Source: Chitinophagales bacterium (GTDB taxonomy: Bacteria > Bacteroidota > Bacteroidia > Chitinophagales > UBA10324). Taken from it: a stretch of DNA of 64,000 nt. Where the stretch lies: assembly GCA_025057275.1 (NCBI GenBank), contig JANWXQ010000013.1, positions 1-64,000 of the forward strand, written 5' to 3'. The translations under genes were made by a program, and so were the position numbers. Positions 7,336 through 16,153 of the stretch are shown here, piece by piece. The notes under the pieces were generated by a model. That model had not been told where the DNA came from. It made no database searches and saw only the letters and a list, made by a program, of their open reading frames with translations. The number at the start of each line of letters is the position of its first letter. The first letter of the stretch is position 1.

Positions 7336-9048
7336 TCAATAATCCAGTTCCAGTTGCAGTTCATCCTTCAGGCGGCGCAGCAGTGGATACTTTTCGGCTA
7401 AAGCCGCAAATTTTTCCTGAGGGGTGAATGGAGTTTTCTTTCCCGAAACGGTTGTCGGCTCCTGCTCTACTTCCACCCGCATCTCTATGTTTTTTCTTCC
7501 CAACTGATCGCAAAAGAATTTACGGATTGGCTCTAGTTCCGATCGGATGGCCTGTGCCTGAATGTCGTTTGCCATCCGAAAGCGAATCACATGGCCGTTA
7601 ACTACCTGAGGGGGAAAAGCATCAAGAAACTTCAGCACTCCAGGTGATAGCTGATCGTGCAGATGCACCAGCATCAGCTTGCGAATGGCATCGAAGGCCG
7701 CCGGATCTATTGGTTCAGTTTCCGCAGCAGTCACCAGGTTATCTATGGGAGCTTGCTGGTTTTCCGCCTGCTTTCGAAGCATGTCCAGCGTAGGGATGGG
7801 CAGCCGGCTTGCCGTTGCTGTGGTGGCGTCAGCCGGTTGCGACGTAGTGGCTATGGGGGCTGCAGAAGGTTGCTCCGAAGCCGCTTCGCTCAGGTCATTT
7901 TTTTTTTCGGCAACCGATGCCCGGTTACCGCTAGCAGGCGCTTCCGTTACGGCCGGCAAAAAGCACAACCGCAGCACCAGCAATTCAGCCTGCAGGCGCT
8001 TGTTGCGGCTGTCGCGCAACTGATATTCGGCTTCAGCCGTCAGGCTGAGCGCCGACAGCAAAAAGGGCATCGGAACCAAGGCGGCCTGACGGATGTAGCG
8101 CTGCTGAACCGCAGGGCTGAACTGCAGCAGGTGATGTGTTTCTGCATCGCGGGCCACCAGCAGTTCACGAAAATGTTCGGCCAGCCCCTGAAGAAAATAA
8201 GCAGGTTCAAACCCTCCCTGCAAGATCTGATGAACCACCTTCAGGGCTGCTGCCGAATCGCCGCTCAAAAACAAATCCGTAAGCTGGAAGTAGTAATCGT
8301 AATCGAGGACGTTGAGCACTTCCGCTACATCGGCATACCGCAATTTGCCGCCGCCAAAAACGCTCAAGCGGTCAAACATGGACAAGGCATCGCGCATGGC
8401 CCCGTCGGCCTTTTGTGCAATAAGGTGCAGTGCATCAGCGTCGGCTTCAATGTGTTCGGTTTGCGCAATTTCCGACAGTTGCGCCACCATATCGGAAACC
8501 GTTATCCGGTGAAAATCAAAAATCTGACACCGGCTTAAAATAGTGGGCAGAATCCGGTGTTTTTCCGTGGTGGCCAGAATAAAAATGGCATGGGCCGGCG
8601 GTTCTTCCAATGTTTTCAGAAAAGCGTTAAAGGCCTGCTGCGATAACATATGCACTTCATCAATAATGTAAATTTTTTTCTTTCCATATTGGGGCACGTA
8701 CCGCACCTGCTCAATTAGCGCTCGGATGTCATCTACGGAATTGTTGCTGGCGGCATCCAGCTCAAAAATGTTCATGGATGTATTGCCGACAAATGCCACA
8801 CAGGAGGCACATTGATTGCAGGGCTCCCCGCCGGCTTCCGGCCGCTCGCAGTTGACGGCCATGGCCAGAATGCGGGCACAGGTAGTTTTGCCCACTCCGC
8901 GTGGTCCGCAGAACAGATAGGCCTGCGCAACCTTGCCCGTTACCAAAGCGTTTTTCAGTGTGGCCGTCACCTGCGGCTGACCCAGCACGTCGGCAAAACG
9001 GAGCGGACGGTATTTGCGCGCCGAAACCAGAAAGCCTTCTGTAGTCAT
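7336..9048 (-). CDS. dnaX: DNA polymerase III subunits gamma and tau
   Basis: DnaX is the AAA+ clamp-loader motor; the full-length tau also ties polymerase cores to the helicase. From the ATG at 9048 (570 aa; the open frame runs on to a TTG) the N-terminus reads LVSARKYRPLRFADVLGQ. Then come the Walker A GPRGVGKTT, a four-Cys zinc site (C-x9-C-x2-C-x2-C), IDEVHMLS and the sensor ATTEKHRILPTILSRC. The clamp-loader part ends near residue 370. A low-complexity linker and a C-terminal tau-specific domain follow. At residues 381-384 the codons GAA AAA AAA AAT form ten consecutive A bases; a one-base slip either way meets a stop at once, giving a product of about 384 aa. E2 lies downstream in the same direction. 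Confidence 0.96.
   Translation of the reverse strand: MTTEGFLVSARKYRPLRFADVLGQPQVTATLKNALVTGKVAQAYLFCGPRGVGKTTCARILAMAVNCERPEAGGEPCNQCASCVAFVGNTSMNIFELDAASNNSVDDIRALIEQVRYVPQYGKKKIYIIDEVHMLSQQAFNAFLKTLEEPPAHAIFILATTEKHRILPTILSRCQIFDFHRITVSDMVAQLSEIAQTEHIEADADALHLIAQKADGAMRDALSMFDRLSVFGGGKLRYADVAEVLNVLDYDYYFQLTDLFLSGDSAAALKVVHQILQGGFEPAYFLQGLAEHFRELLVARDAETHHLLQFSPAVQQRYIRQAALVPMPFLLSALSLTAEAEYQLRDSRNKRLQAELLVLRLCFLPAVTEAPASGNRASVAEKKNDLSEAASEQPSAAPIATTSQPADATTATASRLPIPTLDMLRKQAENQQAPIDNLVTAAETEPIDPAAFDAIRKLMLVHLHDQLSPGVLKFLDAFPPQVVNGHVIRFRMANDIQAQAIRSELEPIRKFFCDQLGRKNIEMRVEVEQEPTTVSGKKTPFTPQEKFAALAEKYPLLRRLKDELQLELDY
7876..7907 (-). other. Candidate slippage/frameshift site in dnaX (A10 run plus hairpin)
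   Basis: On the coding strand ten A bases (7907 down to 7898) are followed at once by TGACCTGA. Adding one A (or a -1 ribosomal shift) gives AAA then TGA; losing one A gives ATG ACC TGA. Nine bases further on, CGAAG-CGG-CTTCG (7888 to 7876) can fold into a five-pair hairpin. Both parts recall the dnaX sites of Escherichia coli (ribosomal shift) and Thermus thermophilus (transcript slippage in an A run), which make the short gamma protein. Function here is inferred. Confidence 0.6.
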
Positions 9049-9108
9049 ACACCTGTGCAAACAAAGATTGCAAACAATCCGCTAACCGCCGGATAGCCCA
9101 CTGATGCG

Positions 9109-9459
9109 TCAGCGGGCCTGATAATGCTCTGCCAATGCATCCAAAATGCTGATGATTATGGTCAGCACAATGGAAAAGCCCAGAGCTGCCCAAAAGGATT
9201 TTACCTCGAAACCGGGCACAATGGCGCCCGCCAGCATGATCACCAGAGCATTGATCACCAGCAAAAACAACCCAAAAGTCATAATGGTTACAGGCAGCGT
9301 CAGGATGATCAGAAAAGGCTTGACCAACGTGTTGAGCAACAGCAGGACGGCAGCAATCAGAATAGCCCAACCCGGAGCTTCCACGTTGATGCCGGGAATG
9401 AGGTAGGCTGTAATCAGAATGGCCAGACCTTTGGCGAGGAGGCGTAAAACAAAGTTCAT
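9109..9459 (-). CDS. Small integral membrane protein, phage-holin family IV / YvlD-like
   Basis: The 116-residue protein consists almost wholly of four predicted membrane helices: LLAKGLAILITAYLIPG, WAILIAAVLLLLNTLVKP, FLIILTLPVTIMTFGLFLLV and FWAALGFSIVLTIIISIL. The LIPGI and LLNTLVKPFL patterns are typical of the four-helix family annotated as mycobacterial phage holin superfamily IV or YvlD, whose cellular role is not established despite the name. The frame extends upstream to 9546 without an ATG near the family start; I use the ATG at 9459. It sits 60 bases upstream of dnaX in the same direction. Confidence 0.83.
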   Translation of the reverse strand: MNFVLRLLAKGLAILITAYLIPGINVEAPGWAILIAAVLLLLNTLVKPFLIILTLPVTIMTFGLFLLVINALVIMLAGAIVPGFEVKSFWAALGFSIVLTIIISILDALAEHYQAR

Positions 9460-9547
9460 GGCACAAAGTAAAAAATGCAGAAGGCTATGTGCCATAGCCT
9501 TGTGGAAACTCTTGAAAGCTGTCTGCTGACCAATGGCGGCCATCAAT

Positions 9548-9555
9548 TAGATTTG
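9548..9555 (+). promoter_or_regulatory. -7 box TAGATTTG ahead of the fibronectin-III protein gene
   Basis: This is an exact TAnnTTTG match, 19 bases upstream of the ATG at 9575, in the short divergent gap beside the membrane-protein gene. No -33 TTG is clear at normal spacing. Confidence 0.55.
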
Positions 9556-9574
9556 CGTTCATCTTAAGAAAACC

Positions 9575-10729
9575 ATGTTCCTTCAGCGCATCCTCCCTGT
9601 CCTGCTGGTCGTTCAGGGCTATTGGACCTTCGGCCAAAGCATTTCCACCGGAACCATAAGCGGCAGTCCGTTTTGCGGCGGCGCAGGCATTAGCGTGCCC
9701 TTCACTGTAAGCGGCACCTTTAACAGTGGAAATGTCTTTTCAGCCCAGCTTTCCGACCATAAAGGTTCTTTTGCCAATCCGGTGGTTATCGGCACATTGG
9801 CAGGCACCGGATCAGGAACCATATCGGCTGTGCTGCCATTGGGTAGCAAATCCGGAACGAAATACCGCATCCGTGTGGTATCCTCGTCGCCTGCCGTGAC
9901 CGGAACGGATAACGGAAAAAATCTGAAAATCAACCCCAAGCCAAAAAACACTCAAGCCACCAACATTTCGGCTTGTGCCGTAACGCTCACCTGGGGCGCT
10001 CAGAGCAATGCATCATCCTACAAGGTGCGCTATAAGAAGTCCAGCGATGCCAGTTACAGCAGCGTTGTGGACGTAGGCAATGTGACGTCTTACACGTTTA
10101 CCGGACTGAAGGCCAATACCAGTTACGAGTTTAATGTGCGTAGCGTTTGTTCCAACGGAGAACTCAGTGACTGGGCTAAAGAAAAGAATGTACTGACCGG
10201 GCCGGTCGCTGTTCCTACAGGTGCAGTTGTCTATCCCGGTGTAGCTATTGCCACCTTAGACTGGAACGACATGCCCTGTGCTGCCAGCTACCGAACCCGA
10301 TACCGCATTATCGGCGACCCTACCTGGTCGTATAAAACATCCACAGCCAGTACCGTAGTGCTTACCGGATTGTGGCCGGCCACAGATTATGAAGCCCAGA
10401 TAGCCACCATCACCGCTACCAACGACTCTTCCGCTTATGGAGTCTTGTTGCAGTGGAACATGGATTACCGCCTTGCAGCTTCAGCACAACCGACTCCGCT
10501 GATCAACAACCCTGTTCAAGACGTCCTGGAATTGTCATTGGATGGCTTTGCGCCTCAGGCACCAGTTGATTTCACGTTGTTGGATGCCGCAGGCCGAACT
10601 GTCTTAAAACGGACCTTACCGGCAGTGCCACAACTTTCCCTTTCTGTGCATAACCTGCCGGCCGGATATTACCGCTTAATCATGACCGACGGCCAGCAGA
10701 TGCTTCAAGCTCCGATGGTCAAACAATGA
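9575..10729 (+). CDS. Secreted fibronectin type III protein with T9SS sorting domain
   Basis: The 384-residue protein has a signal peptide (about 1-20, ending TFGQ) and an N-terminal Ig-like region (about 22-120; SGSPFCGGAGISVPFTV). Two fibronectin type III domains follow, at about 125-208 and 212-298, with WGAQSNASSYKVRYK, FTGLKANTSYEFNVRSVC and LTGLWPATDYEAQI. The C-terminal sorting domain includes LPAGYYRLIM. No catalytic domain is visible, so it is probably a surface binding or structural protein. It precedes two sulfotransferase-like genes that also carry a fibronectin-III domain and the same type of tail, in the same direction; each seems to have its own promoter region. Confidence 0.88.
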   Translation: MFLQRILPVLLVVQGYWTFGQSISTGTISGSPFCGGAGISVPFTVSGTFNSGNVFSAQLSDHKGSFANPVVIGTLAGTGSGTISAVLPLGSKSGTKYRIRVVSSSPAVTGTDNGKNLKINPKPKNTQATNISACAVTLTWGAQSNASSYKVRYKKSSDASYSSVVDVGNVTSYTFTGLKANTSYEFNVRSVCSNGELSDWAKEKNVLTGPVAVPTGAVVYPGVAIATLDWNDMPCAASYRTRYRIIGDPTWSYKTSTASTVVLTGLWPATDYEAQIATITATNDSSAYGVLLQWNMDYRLAASAQPTPLINNPVQDVLELSLDGFAPQAPVDFTLLDAAGRTVLKRTLPAVPQLSLSVHNLPAGYYRLIMTDGQQMLQAPMVKQ

Positions 10730-10757
10730 CCACCGGCGAAAGTTGGCCATAGTCCCG

Positions 10758-10765
10758 TACCTTTG
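10758..10765 (+). promoter_or_regulatory. -7 box TACCTTTG ahead of the first sulfotransferase-like gene
   Basis: This is an exact TAnnTTTG match, 46 bases before the ATG at 10812. A TTG at 10743-10745 is too close (12 bases) for an ideal -33 element, so the box alone supports the call. Confidence 0.55.
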
Positions 10766-10811
10766 ACCGGCCTTCAGGTTCAGGAAATTATACAAACGCT
10801 TTAACATTAAA

Positions 10812-12971
10812 ATGATTCCACGTTTATTGATTAGCGCTTTTCTACTTATCGGATACAAACTTCCTTTATCCGCTCAGTTTATTTACATCTCTCCTATTCC
10901 CGGTTCCAAATACCACAACCGGCAGGCTACCATCATCCTGAAAACCGGCGATTCCATGGACGTTTCTTCCCTGACCCCGGATCGGGTTTCCATTGTGGGA
11001 AGCAAAAGCGGAACACACAGTTGCCGGGTAGTGCTGGCCGACGACGGCAAAACCATTGTCATTTATCCCATACCTGAATTTGTTGGCAGCGAACGGGTGG
11101 ATGTAACCATTGCCGACGGATTCCGGAAACGCAACGGCACCATGGTCAAAGGAGTCTCTTTTTACTTTGAAACCCATAAGGACTGGACGCCGCAGGAACT
11201 GGAAGGCATTCGGAAGGCGCTGGAGTTCAGCAAGCAGCAGGCTTATGGTATAGACGGTCTTTCCGGTTCCGAACCCACAGCCTCGATCCGCAATGTTTGC
11301 TACCAGATCGCCAAGCCCGAAATACTCACCAACACGTCCAATGCCTGGGATGCCCATGTCTTTTATTACAATTTCCGTACAACCAACCCCCTGTGTTTTG
11401 CCCGAACCATTATTGAAAACGACGGCGACACGCTATTCTTCCGTCAGGATAACAATCAGGGCGTAGGTTTCAGCATTGCCTCCAACGGCTATCTGATTTA
11501 CCACCATGACATTACCGTTGACTGGCGGATGGCCGATTCCAGCTACAACGAGATTGCCAGCTTTCAGTTAGGCAATGGCTACGTGGCCGATGAGCACGAC
11601 TTTGACATTTTTCCCAACGGCCGTCGCCTGATGCTGGCCTACGACACCCAAATTGGTATCAACCTCAGCTCGCTTGCGCCCGGAAAAGACTCTATGAATG
11701 TTATTGGCCTTATCGTTCAGGAACTGGATGCCAGCAACAACGTCTTGTTCGAATGGCGCAGCTGGGATCATCTGGAATTCGATGATGCCATGTTCTGGAT
11801 TCAGAACAGCCTGATGAATTTACCCAACGGAGGCACCTACGATTGGGTGCACGGCAATTCGGTGCGCTACTTTGAAGACACCGCCCTGCTGGTATCTTGC
11901 CGCCATACCAGTTCCATTATGAAAATCAGCCTGAATACCGGAAAAATCATCTGGGAATTTGGAGGGGAAAACAACGACTGGGTTATTTTGAATGATCCTG
12001 ATGCGTTTACTGCTGCAGACGGCAACACCTATTACTTCAGTGGCCAGCACGATGCCCACATCCTACCCAATGGAAATCTCCTGATGTTTAACAACGATAA
12101 TAACCTGCTGCCTGCCCAATCCGGAGCTAAGGAATATCACCTGAATCAGAGCACTATGACGGCTACCCTGGTCTGGCGCTATGTGCATCCGCCCTACAAC
12201 GGCGCCAATATGATTTCCAATGCCATGGGAAATGCCCAGCGCCTGCCCAACGGCAATACCTTCATTAACTGGGGGCTGATTGCCAATGTGTCGCAACAGT
12301 TTCCGAAAATGACGGAGGTGGACCCTGCCGGCAACATTGTCTGGGAGTTCCGTTGGGATGCTGACACGATTAACTACAGCACCTACCGCGGCCGCAAGTA
12401 TGAGTGGCGGCGCTGTAATCTGATTCCCCCGGACTCCTACGTGCTGGACAGCGTAACCAACTACTCTGCCCAATTGATGTGGGAGGGACATTCCAAAATT
12501 TCATCTTACACGCTGCGCTACCGCCCATGTGGTACTTCCAGTTGGACGACTGTTACGCTGACTACGAATTATTATGAACTCACCAACCTGACGCCCGGCA
12601 CGTGCTACGAATGGCAGGTACAGGCCAACTGTTCGCTGTACAATGAATCGGCGCCCTGGGGACCCCTGCAACAGTTTGTCACGCTGAACCTTTCTGCCCC
12701 GGAAGCCCCTTCAGGACCATTTCAGGCTGCCTACGTACTGCCTAATCCTGTTCACGATCAGGGCCAGCTCTTTCTTCTGTTGTCAGCAGATGTTCCTCTT
12801 CAGATCACGGTAACTGATGCCGTCGGCAGCCAGCTGTGGCAAAAATCGTTGCCGGGTATTTCCGGGCTGCAAACCATCAATCTGCCGGCGCGTCAGTGGG
12901 CGAAAGGCGCATATTGGCTTCAGATTCGTTGTCCTGAACAGGTGCGAACGCTGAAGCTACTGCGCCAATAG
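10812..12971 (+). CDS. T9SS-exported arylsulfate sulfotransferase-like protein, copy 1
   Basis: Arylsulfate sulfotransferases move sulfate from a phenolic ester to another phenol without PAPS, through a sulfohistidine on a beta-propeller. The 719-residue protein has a signal peptide (1-21), an Ig-like N-terminal domain (about 22-122), the propeller (about 180-530), one fibronectin-III domain (about 540-627) and a C-terminal T9SS domain (about 640-719). The propeller keeps His262 (EHDF), His347 (WVHGNS), Arg364 (SCRH) and His413 (GQHDAH). By motif order these correspond to the catalytic residues of the Escherichia coli enzyme, though I could not align them formally. Repeated LPNGN turns mark the blades. 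A paralogue lies 142 bases downstream. The substrate is unknown; a non-enzymatic propeller role is possible. Confidence 0.87.
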   Translation: MIPRLLISAFLLIGYKLPLSAQFIYISPIPGSKYHNRQATIILKTGDSMDVSSLTPDRVSIVGSKSGTHSCRVVLADDGKTIVIYPIPEFVGSERVDVTIADGFRKRNGTMVKGVSFYFETHKDWTPQELEGIRKALEFSKQQAYGIDGLSGSEPTASIRNVCYQIAKPEILTNTSNAWDAHVFYYNFRTTNPLCFARTIIENDGDTLFFRQDNNQGVGFSIASNGYLIYHHDITVDWRMADSSYNEIASFQLGNGYVADEHDFDIFPNGRRLMLAYDTQIGINLSSLAPGKDSMNVIGLIVQELDASNNVLFEWRSWDHLEFDDAMFWIQNSLMNLPNGGTYDWVHGNSVRYFEDTALLVSCRHTSSIMKISLNTGKIIWEFGGENNDWVILNDPDAFTAADGNTYYFSGQHDAHILPNGNLLMFNNDNNLLPAQSGAKEYHLNQSTMTATLVWRYVHPPYNGANMISNAMGNAQRLPNGNTFINWGLIANVSQQFPKMTEVDPAGNIVWEFRWDADTINYSTYRGRKYEWRRCNLIPPDSYVLDSVTNYSAQLMWEGHSKISSYTLRYRPCGTSSWTTVTLTTNYYELTNLTPGTCYEWQVQANCSLYNESAPWGPLQQFVTLNLSAPEAPSGPFQAAYVLPNPVHDQGQLFLLLSADVPLQITVTDAVGSQLWQKSLPGISGLQTINLPARQWAKGAYWLQIRCPEQVRTLKLLRQ

Positions 12972-13113
12972 GCTTCCGCACCTGTATCGCTCTTGCATGT
13001 GCCGGGCTACACCGGTTAGGGTTTTTGTTGATAAATACCCAAAAAGTGGTATTCTCTGACCAAGACTTTCTTGTTTTTTTCAACCCTTAAAAATTTATAA
13101 GCCAGATCCATTT

Positions 13114-15222
13114 ATGAAAAGTTTTTACCTGTTCGTGCTTGTGCTGGGTGCTGGTGTTGCCGCTCAGGCCCAGTTTACCTACATTCATCCCAGGCCGGAC
13201 TCCCGTTTTCATCAGCCCAAAACCAACATCATCCTGCGCGCCGGCTCTCCTTTAGATGAAGCTTCGGTGCTTAACGACAACTGGCTGATCATCACCGGCA
13301 GCAAAAGCGGTACCCACCAGTGGCGCGCCCGCCTTTCGCAAGACCGTCGTACCATCACGGTACGTACACAAGTGCCGTTCAACTATGACGAACAAGTAAC
13401 GGTGGTTGTCAAATCCAGGCTGCGCAAAGCCGACGGCAGCCGCCTGGCCGGGTTGTCCTTCGCCTTCTCCACGCGCCTCGAACCCACACCGGAACAGCAG
13501 GAACGTTACCGCACCAGTCAGATCGCCCTCTATGAAAACCCCGACCGATTTTCTGCTCCTTCTTCCGAATGGGAATATGAGGTGCAACTGAAAAAAGAAT
13601 TGCCTTTTGATTCGTTGGCCAACTACAGTGTTACCCAACTGGATACCACCGCTCCCGGCTACGTGTTTTTCAATTCCAAGAATCAGTTTTATGAGTCCAA
13701 CTCCAACAGCGTAATCACCATCATTGAAAACAACGGGAAGCCCAAGTGGTTGCGCGATCTGGGCATCAACGGACAGGATTTCAAAATCAACCACAGCGGC
13801 TACATCACCTACTTCAACTACCTCAACAACCATTGGGTGGTATTGGATTCTAACCTCAAACCGATTGACTCCATTCAATGCAAAAACGGTTACGAGGAAT
13901 ACACCAACGCCCACGACATTCAGTGGTATCCCGACAATCATATTCTGCTCATGGCTTACGATAAGCAGACCATAGACATGAGTCAGGTGGTTCCCGGCGG
14001 TCATCCGCAGGCTACCGTCAAGGGATTCGTGCTGCAGGAGCTGGACGCCGACCGGGAAGTGGTTTTTGAATGGCGCAGTTGGGATCACTTCAATATTACT
14101 GATGCCGTTTCCACCGTTATCCTGACCAATGCCACGGTGGACTACTGCCACGGCAACTCCATGGAACGCGATGTGGACGGCAACATCATCCTTTCGTTTC
14201 GTCACCTGAGCGAAATCACGAAAATCAGCCGCGAAACCGGAGAAATCCTCTGGCGCATGGGCGGGGAGAACAACCAGTTTACCTTCATCAACGACACGAG
14301 CAATCCGCCGTTTTCGTATCAGCACGACGCCCGCCGTACGGCCAGCGGCACGTTGTTGCTGTACAACAACGCCAACTACATGAATCCGCAACGGAGCAAC
14401 GTTAAGGAGTATCTGGTGGATGAAGTCAATAAAACGGCAACGTTGGTCTGGTATTACGAACACCCCGACGTCAACGGCCAAATGGTTTACGGCCGCGCCA
14501 GCGGCAACTCGCAACGCCTACCCAACGGCAATACGCTCATCAATTGGGGCAATCTGCCCCTGGCATCCACCGGTCTGCCCAATTTTACCGAAGTGGATTC
14601 CGCAGGAAACATATTGTGGGAATTAAAATTCGATATCCCTTCCTGGATTTCCTACCGGGCCTTTCGTTTTGAATGGGATCCCTGCTCACGGGTAACCTAC
14701 CACACCATGGAAGCCATCGTGAAGTTCAATAACACCACTCTCACCTGGCAAAAGGCTATCGGTGCCCGCTCTTATGAGCTGCAATACCGCCCGGTGGGTC
14801 AAACGAACTGGACGTCCATGTACGTTACGCAGTCGCGGGTAAAGTTCAACAACCTCAGCCCCAGCACGACGTATGAGTGGCGGGTAAAAACCATCTGCGG
14901 AAACAATCCCTACCGGGAATCCGGATTTACTGACATTGCCACCTTCACTACCATGGCCCGCTTTGGAGAAACCGATCCGCAGCCCGAATTCACCCTATTT
15001 CCCAATCCGGCCAAGCACAGTCTGAATTGGAATCTGCTTGACGAACCTGACCAACCCTATCGCATTCGGATTTGTGACCTGCACGGCAAATCGGTTTTGG
15101 AAGAAGAGTTTCAGCCGGGTGATGCGCCGCATTTGCGCCTCAGCGGATTGGTAGCCGGTACCTATATGGTTTATTACCTAAGTGAAGCAGAATCCCGTTA
15201 CCAGCCCCTGGTTATTGAGTAA
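13114..15222 (+). CDS. T9SS-exported arylsulfate sulfotransferase-like protein, copy 2
   Basis: This 702-residue paralogue of the upstream gene has the same architecture: signal peptide (1-20), Ig-like domain with the shared TGSKSGTH motif, propeller (about 170-520), fibronectin-III domain (about 530-615) and T9SS tail (about 625-702). The candidate catalytic set is again intact: His267 (NAHDI), His346 (YCHGNS), Arg363 (SFRH) and His404 (YQHDA). The blade-forming sequences have diverged strongly while these motifs stayed, which suggests both copies are active with different substrates. I found no exact promoter box in the 142-base gap, which holds a weak inverted repeat (13019-13040). It converges on the EamA transporter gene across a shared hairpin. 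Confidence 0.87.
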   Translation: MKSFYLFVLVLGAGVAAQAQFTYIHPRPDSRFHQPKTNIILRAGSPLDEASVLNDNWLIITGSKSGTHQWRARLSQDRRTITVRTQVPFNYDEQVTVVVKSRLRKADGSRLAGLSFAFSTRLEPTPEQQERYRTSQIALYENPDRFSAPSSEWEYEVQLKKELPFDSLANYSVTQLDTTAPGYVFFNSKNQFYESNSNSVITIIENNGKPKWLRDLGINGQDFKINHSGYITYFNYLNNHWVVLDSNLKPIDSIQCKNGYEEYTNAHDIQWYPDNHILLMAYDKQTIDMSQVVPGGHPQATVKGFVLQELDADREVVFEWRSWDHFNITDAVSTVILTNATVDYCHGNSMERDVDGNIILSFRHLSEITKISRETGEILWRMGGENNQFTFINDTSNPPFSYQHDARRTASGTLLLYNNANYMNPQRSNVKEYLVDEVNKTATLVWYYEHPDVNGQMVYGRASGNSQRLPNGNTLINWGNLPLASTGLPNFTEVDSAGNILWELKFDIPSWISYRAFRFEWDPCSRVTYHTMEAIVKFNNTTLTWQKAIGARSYELQYRPVGQTNWTSMYVTQSRVKFNNLSPSTTYEWRVKTICGNNPYRESGFTDIATFTTMARFGETDPQPEFTLFPNPAKHSLNWNLLDEPDQPYRIRICDLHGKSVLEEEFQPGDAPHLRLSGLVAGTYMVYYLSEAESRYQPLVIE

Positions 15223-15225
15223 AAG

Positions 15226-15244
15226 GCCCTGCTTTCTTCAGGGC
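15226..15244. terminator. Hairpin between convergent genes
   Basis: GCCCTG (15226-15231) pairs with CAGGGC (15239-15244) across a seven-base loop. On the minus strand the hairpin is followed by CTTTTAC, a short U tract, so it can act as an intrinsic terminator for the EamA gene, overlapping its stop codon; it may also stop the sulfotransferase transcript. Confidence 0.6.
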
Positions 15245-16128
15245 GCAACAATTCCTGCTTTGCGGGCTGCCCTCCATTGAATAACCGAATACAGGACTAC
15301 CGAAAGCAAGATCAGTCCCATACCCCCGTAGAACCCTGCATCCAGTTGCCGGTGCTCCCGGTAAATGATAAAAGCCAGTACAATACCGTACACCGGCTCC
15401 ATGTTCAGCGACAAATTGGACATGAACGCCGACACATGACGCAATGCCTTCATGGAAAGATTGAACGGAATAACAGTACATACCACAACAAACAATACCA
15501 GCAGCACACTGTCGGATACCGATGGCACAACCCACTCTGTGCCATTCAACTTCAGATAAACAGGCATCAGTAGGGTAAGAAACAGAAACCCGCTGGTTAG
15601 TTCGTAAGTGGTTATGGTTTCCGAGTTGTAATTGGCAACCATTTGCTTGTTGAATATGGTAAACAAAGATCCCAGCAGCGACGATACCATGCCCAGAGCT
15701 ATACCGGTACGCGCAAACTCGGTAAACCGGAAAATGAACAGCATGCCGGTCAGGCCGATCAGGGCCATGACCACCTGAATCCACTCCAGCGGCCTGCGCA
15801 AAATGAGCGGTTCCAGCACACTGGAAAAAACTGCAATGAGGGCCAGACAGCTCATGGCTATCGATATGTTGGAATACTTGATGGATGCATAAAAAAACAA
15901 CCAATGCATCATCAGCACCAGCCCGATGCCGGCCAGTTGCCCTGTTGCCTTCGGGTTCAACCGTTGCACCGTTCCTCCAAACAGCCCTATGGCCAGCCAG
16001 ATGAGTGATGTCAACCCCATGCGGTACCACACCAGCAGCCCTTCGTTAAGCGTTATGGCCTTTCCGAAAATGCCGGTAAAGCCCCAGAGAAAAATGGACA
16101 AGTGCAAATACAGGTAAGCACGGCGCAT
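15238..16128 (-). CDS. EamA-family (drug/metabolite superfamily) transporter
   Basis: The 296-residue protein has about ten hydrophobic helices in two five-helix repeats, the usual EamA layout. The first repeat begins with YLYLHLSIFLWGFTGIFGKA and the second with FARTGIALGMVSSLLGSLF. The second repeat ends with the conserved pattern LSLNMEPVYGIVLAFIIYREH, corresponding to the family's PVxxxxxxxxxxxE motif. Such carriers export or import small metabolites such as amino acids across the inner membrane; the substrate cannot be read from sequence. It lies 25 bases downstream of the lectin gene in the same direction, but a near-consensus box (TACTTTCG) suggests its own promoter. Confidence 0.9.
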   Translation of the reverse strand: MRRAYLYLHLSIFLWGFTGIFGKAITLNEGLLVWYRMGLTSLIWLAIGLFGGTVQRLNPKATGQLAGIGLVLMMHWLFFYASIKYSNISIAMSCLALIAVFSSVLEPLILRRPLEWIQVVMALIGLTGMLFIFRFTEFARTGIALGMVSSLLGSLFTIFNKQMVANYNSETITTYELTSGFLFLTLLMPVYLKLNGTEWVVPSVSDSVLLVLFVVVCTVIPFNLSMKALRHVSAFMSNLSLNMEPVYGIVLAFIIYREHRQLDAGFYGGMGLILLSVVLYSVIQWRAARKAGIVAP

Positions 16129-16153
16129 GCGGCTGCGAAAGTAGCACGCCGCA

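Noticed and set aside
7657-9466. Overlapping open frames of 293 codons (+) and 234 codons (-) across dnaX and the small membrane protein gene
   Set aside because: They shadow dnaX and its neighbour in other frames and contain no recognisable domain.
13252-14514. A 420-codon minus-strand open frame
   Set aside because: It lies wholly inside the second sulfotransferase-like gene, whose domains and catalytic motifs are clear; the opposite frame reads as low-meaning Val/Gly-rich sequence.
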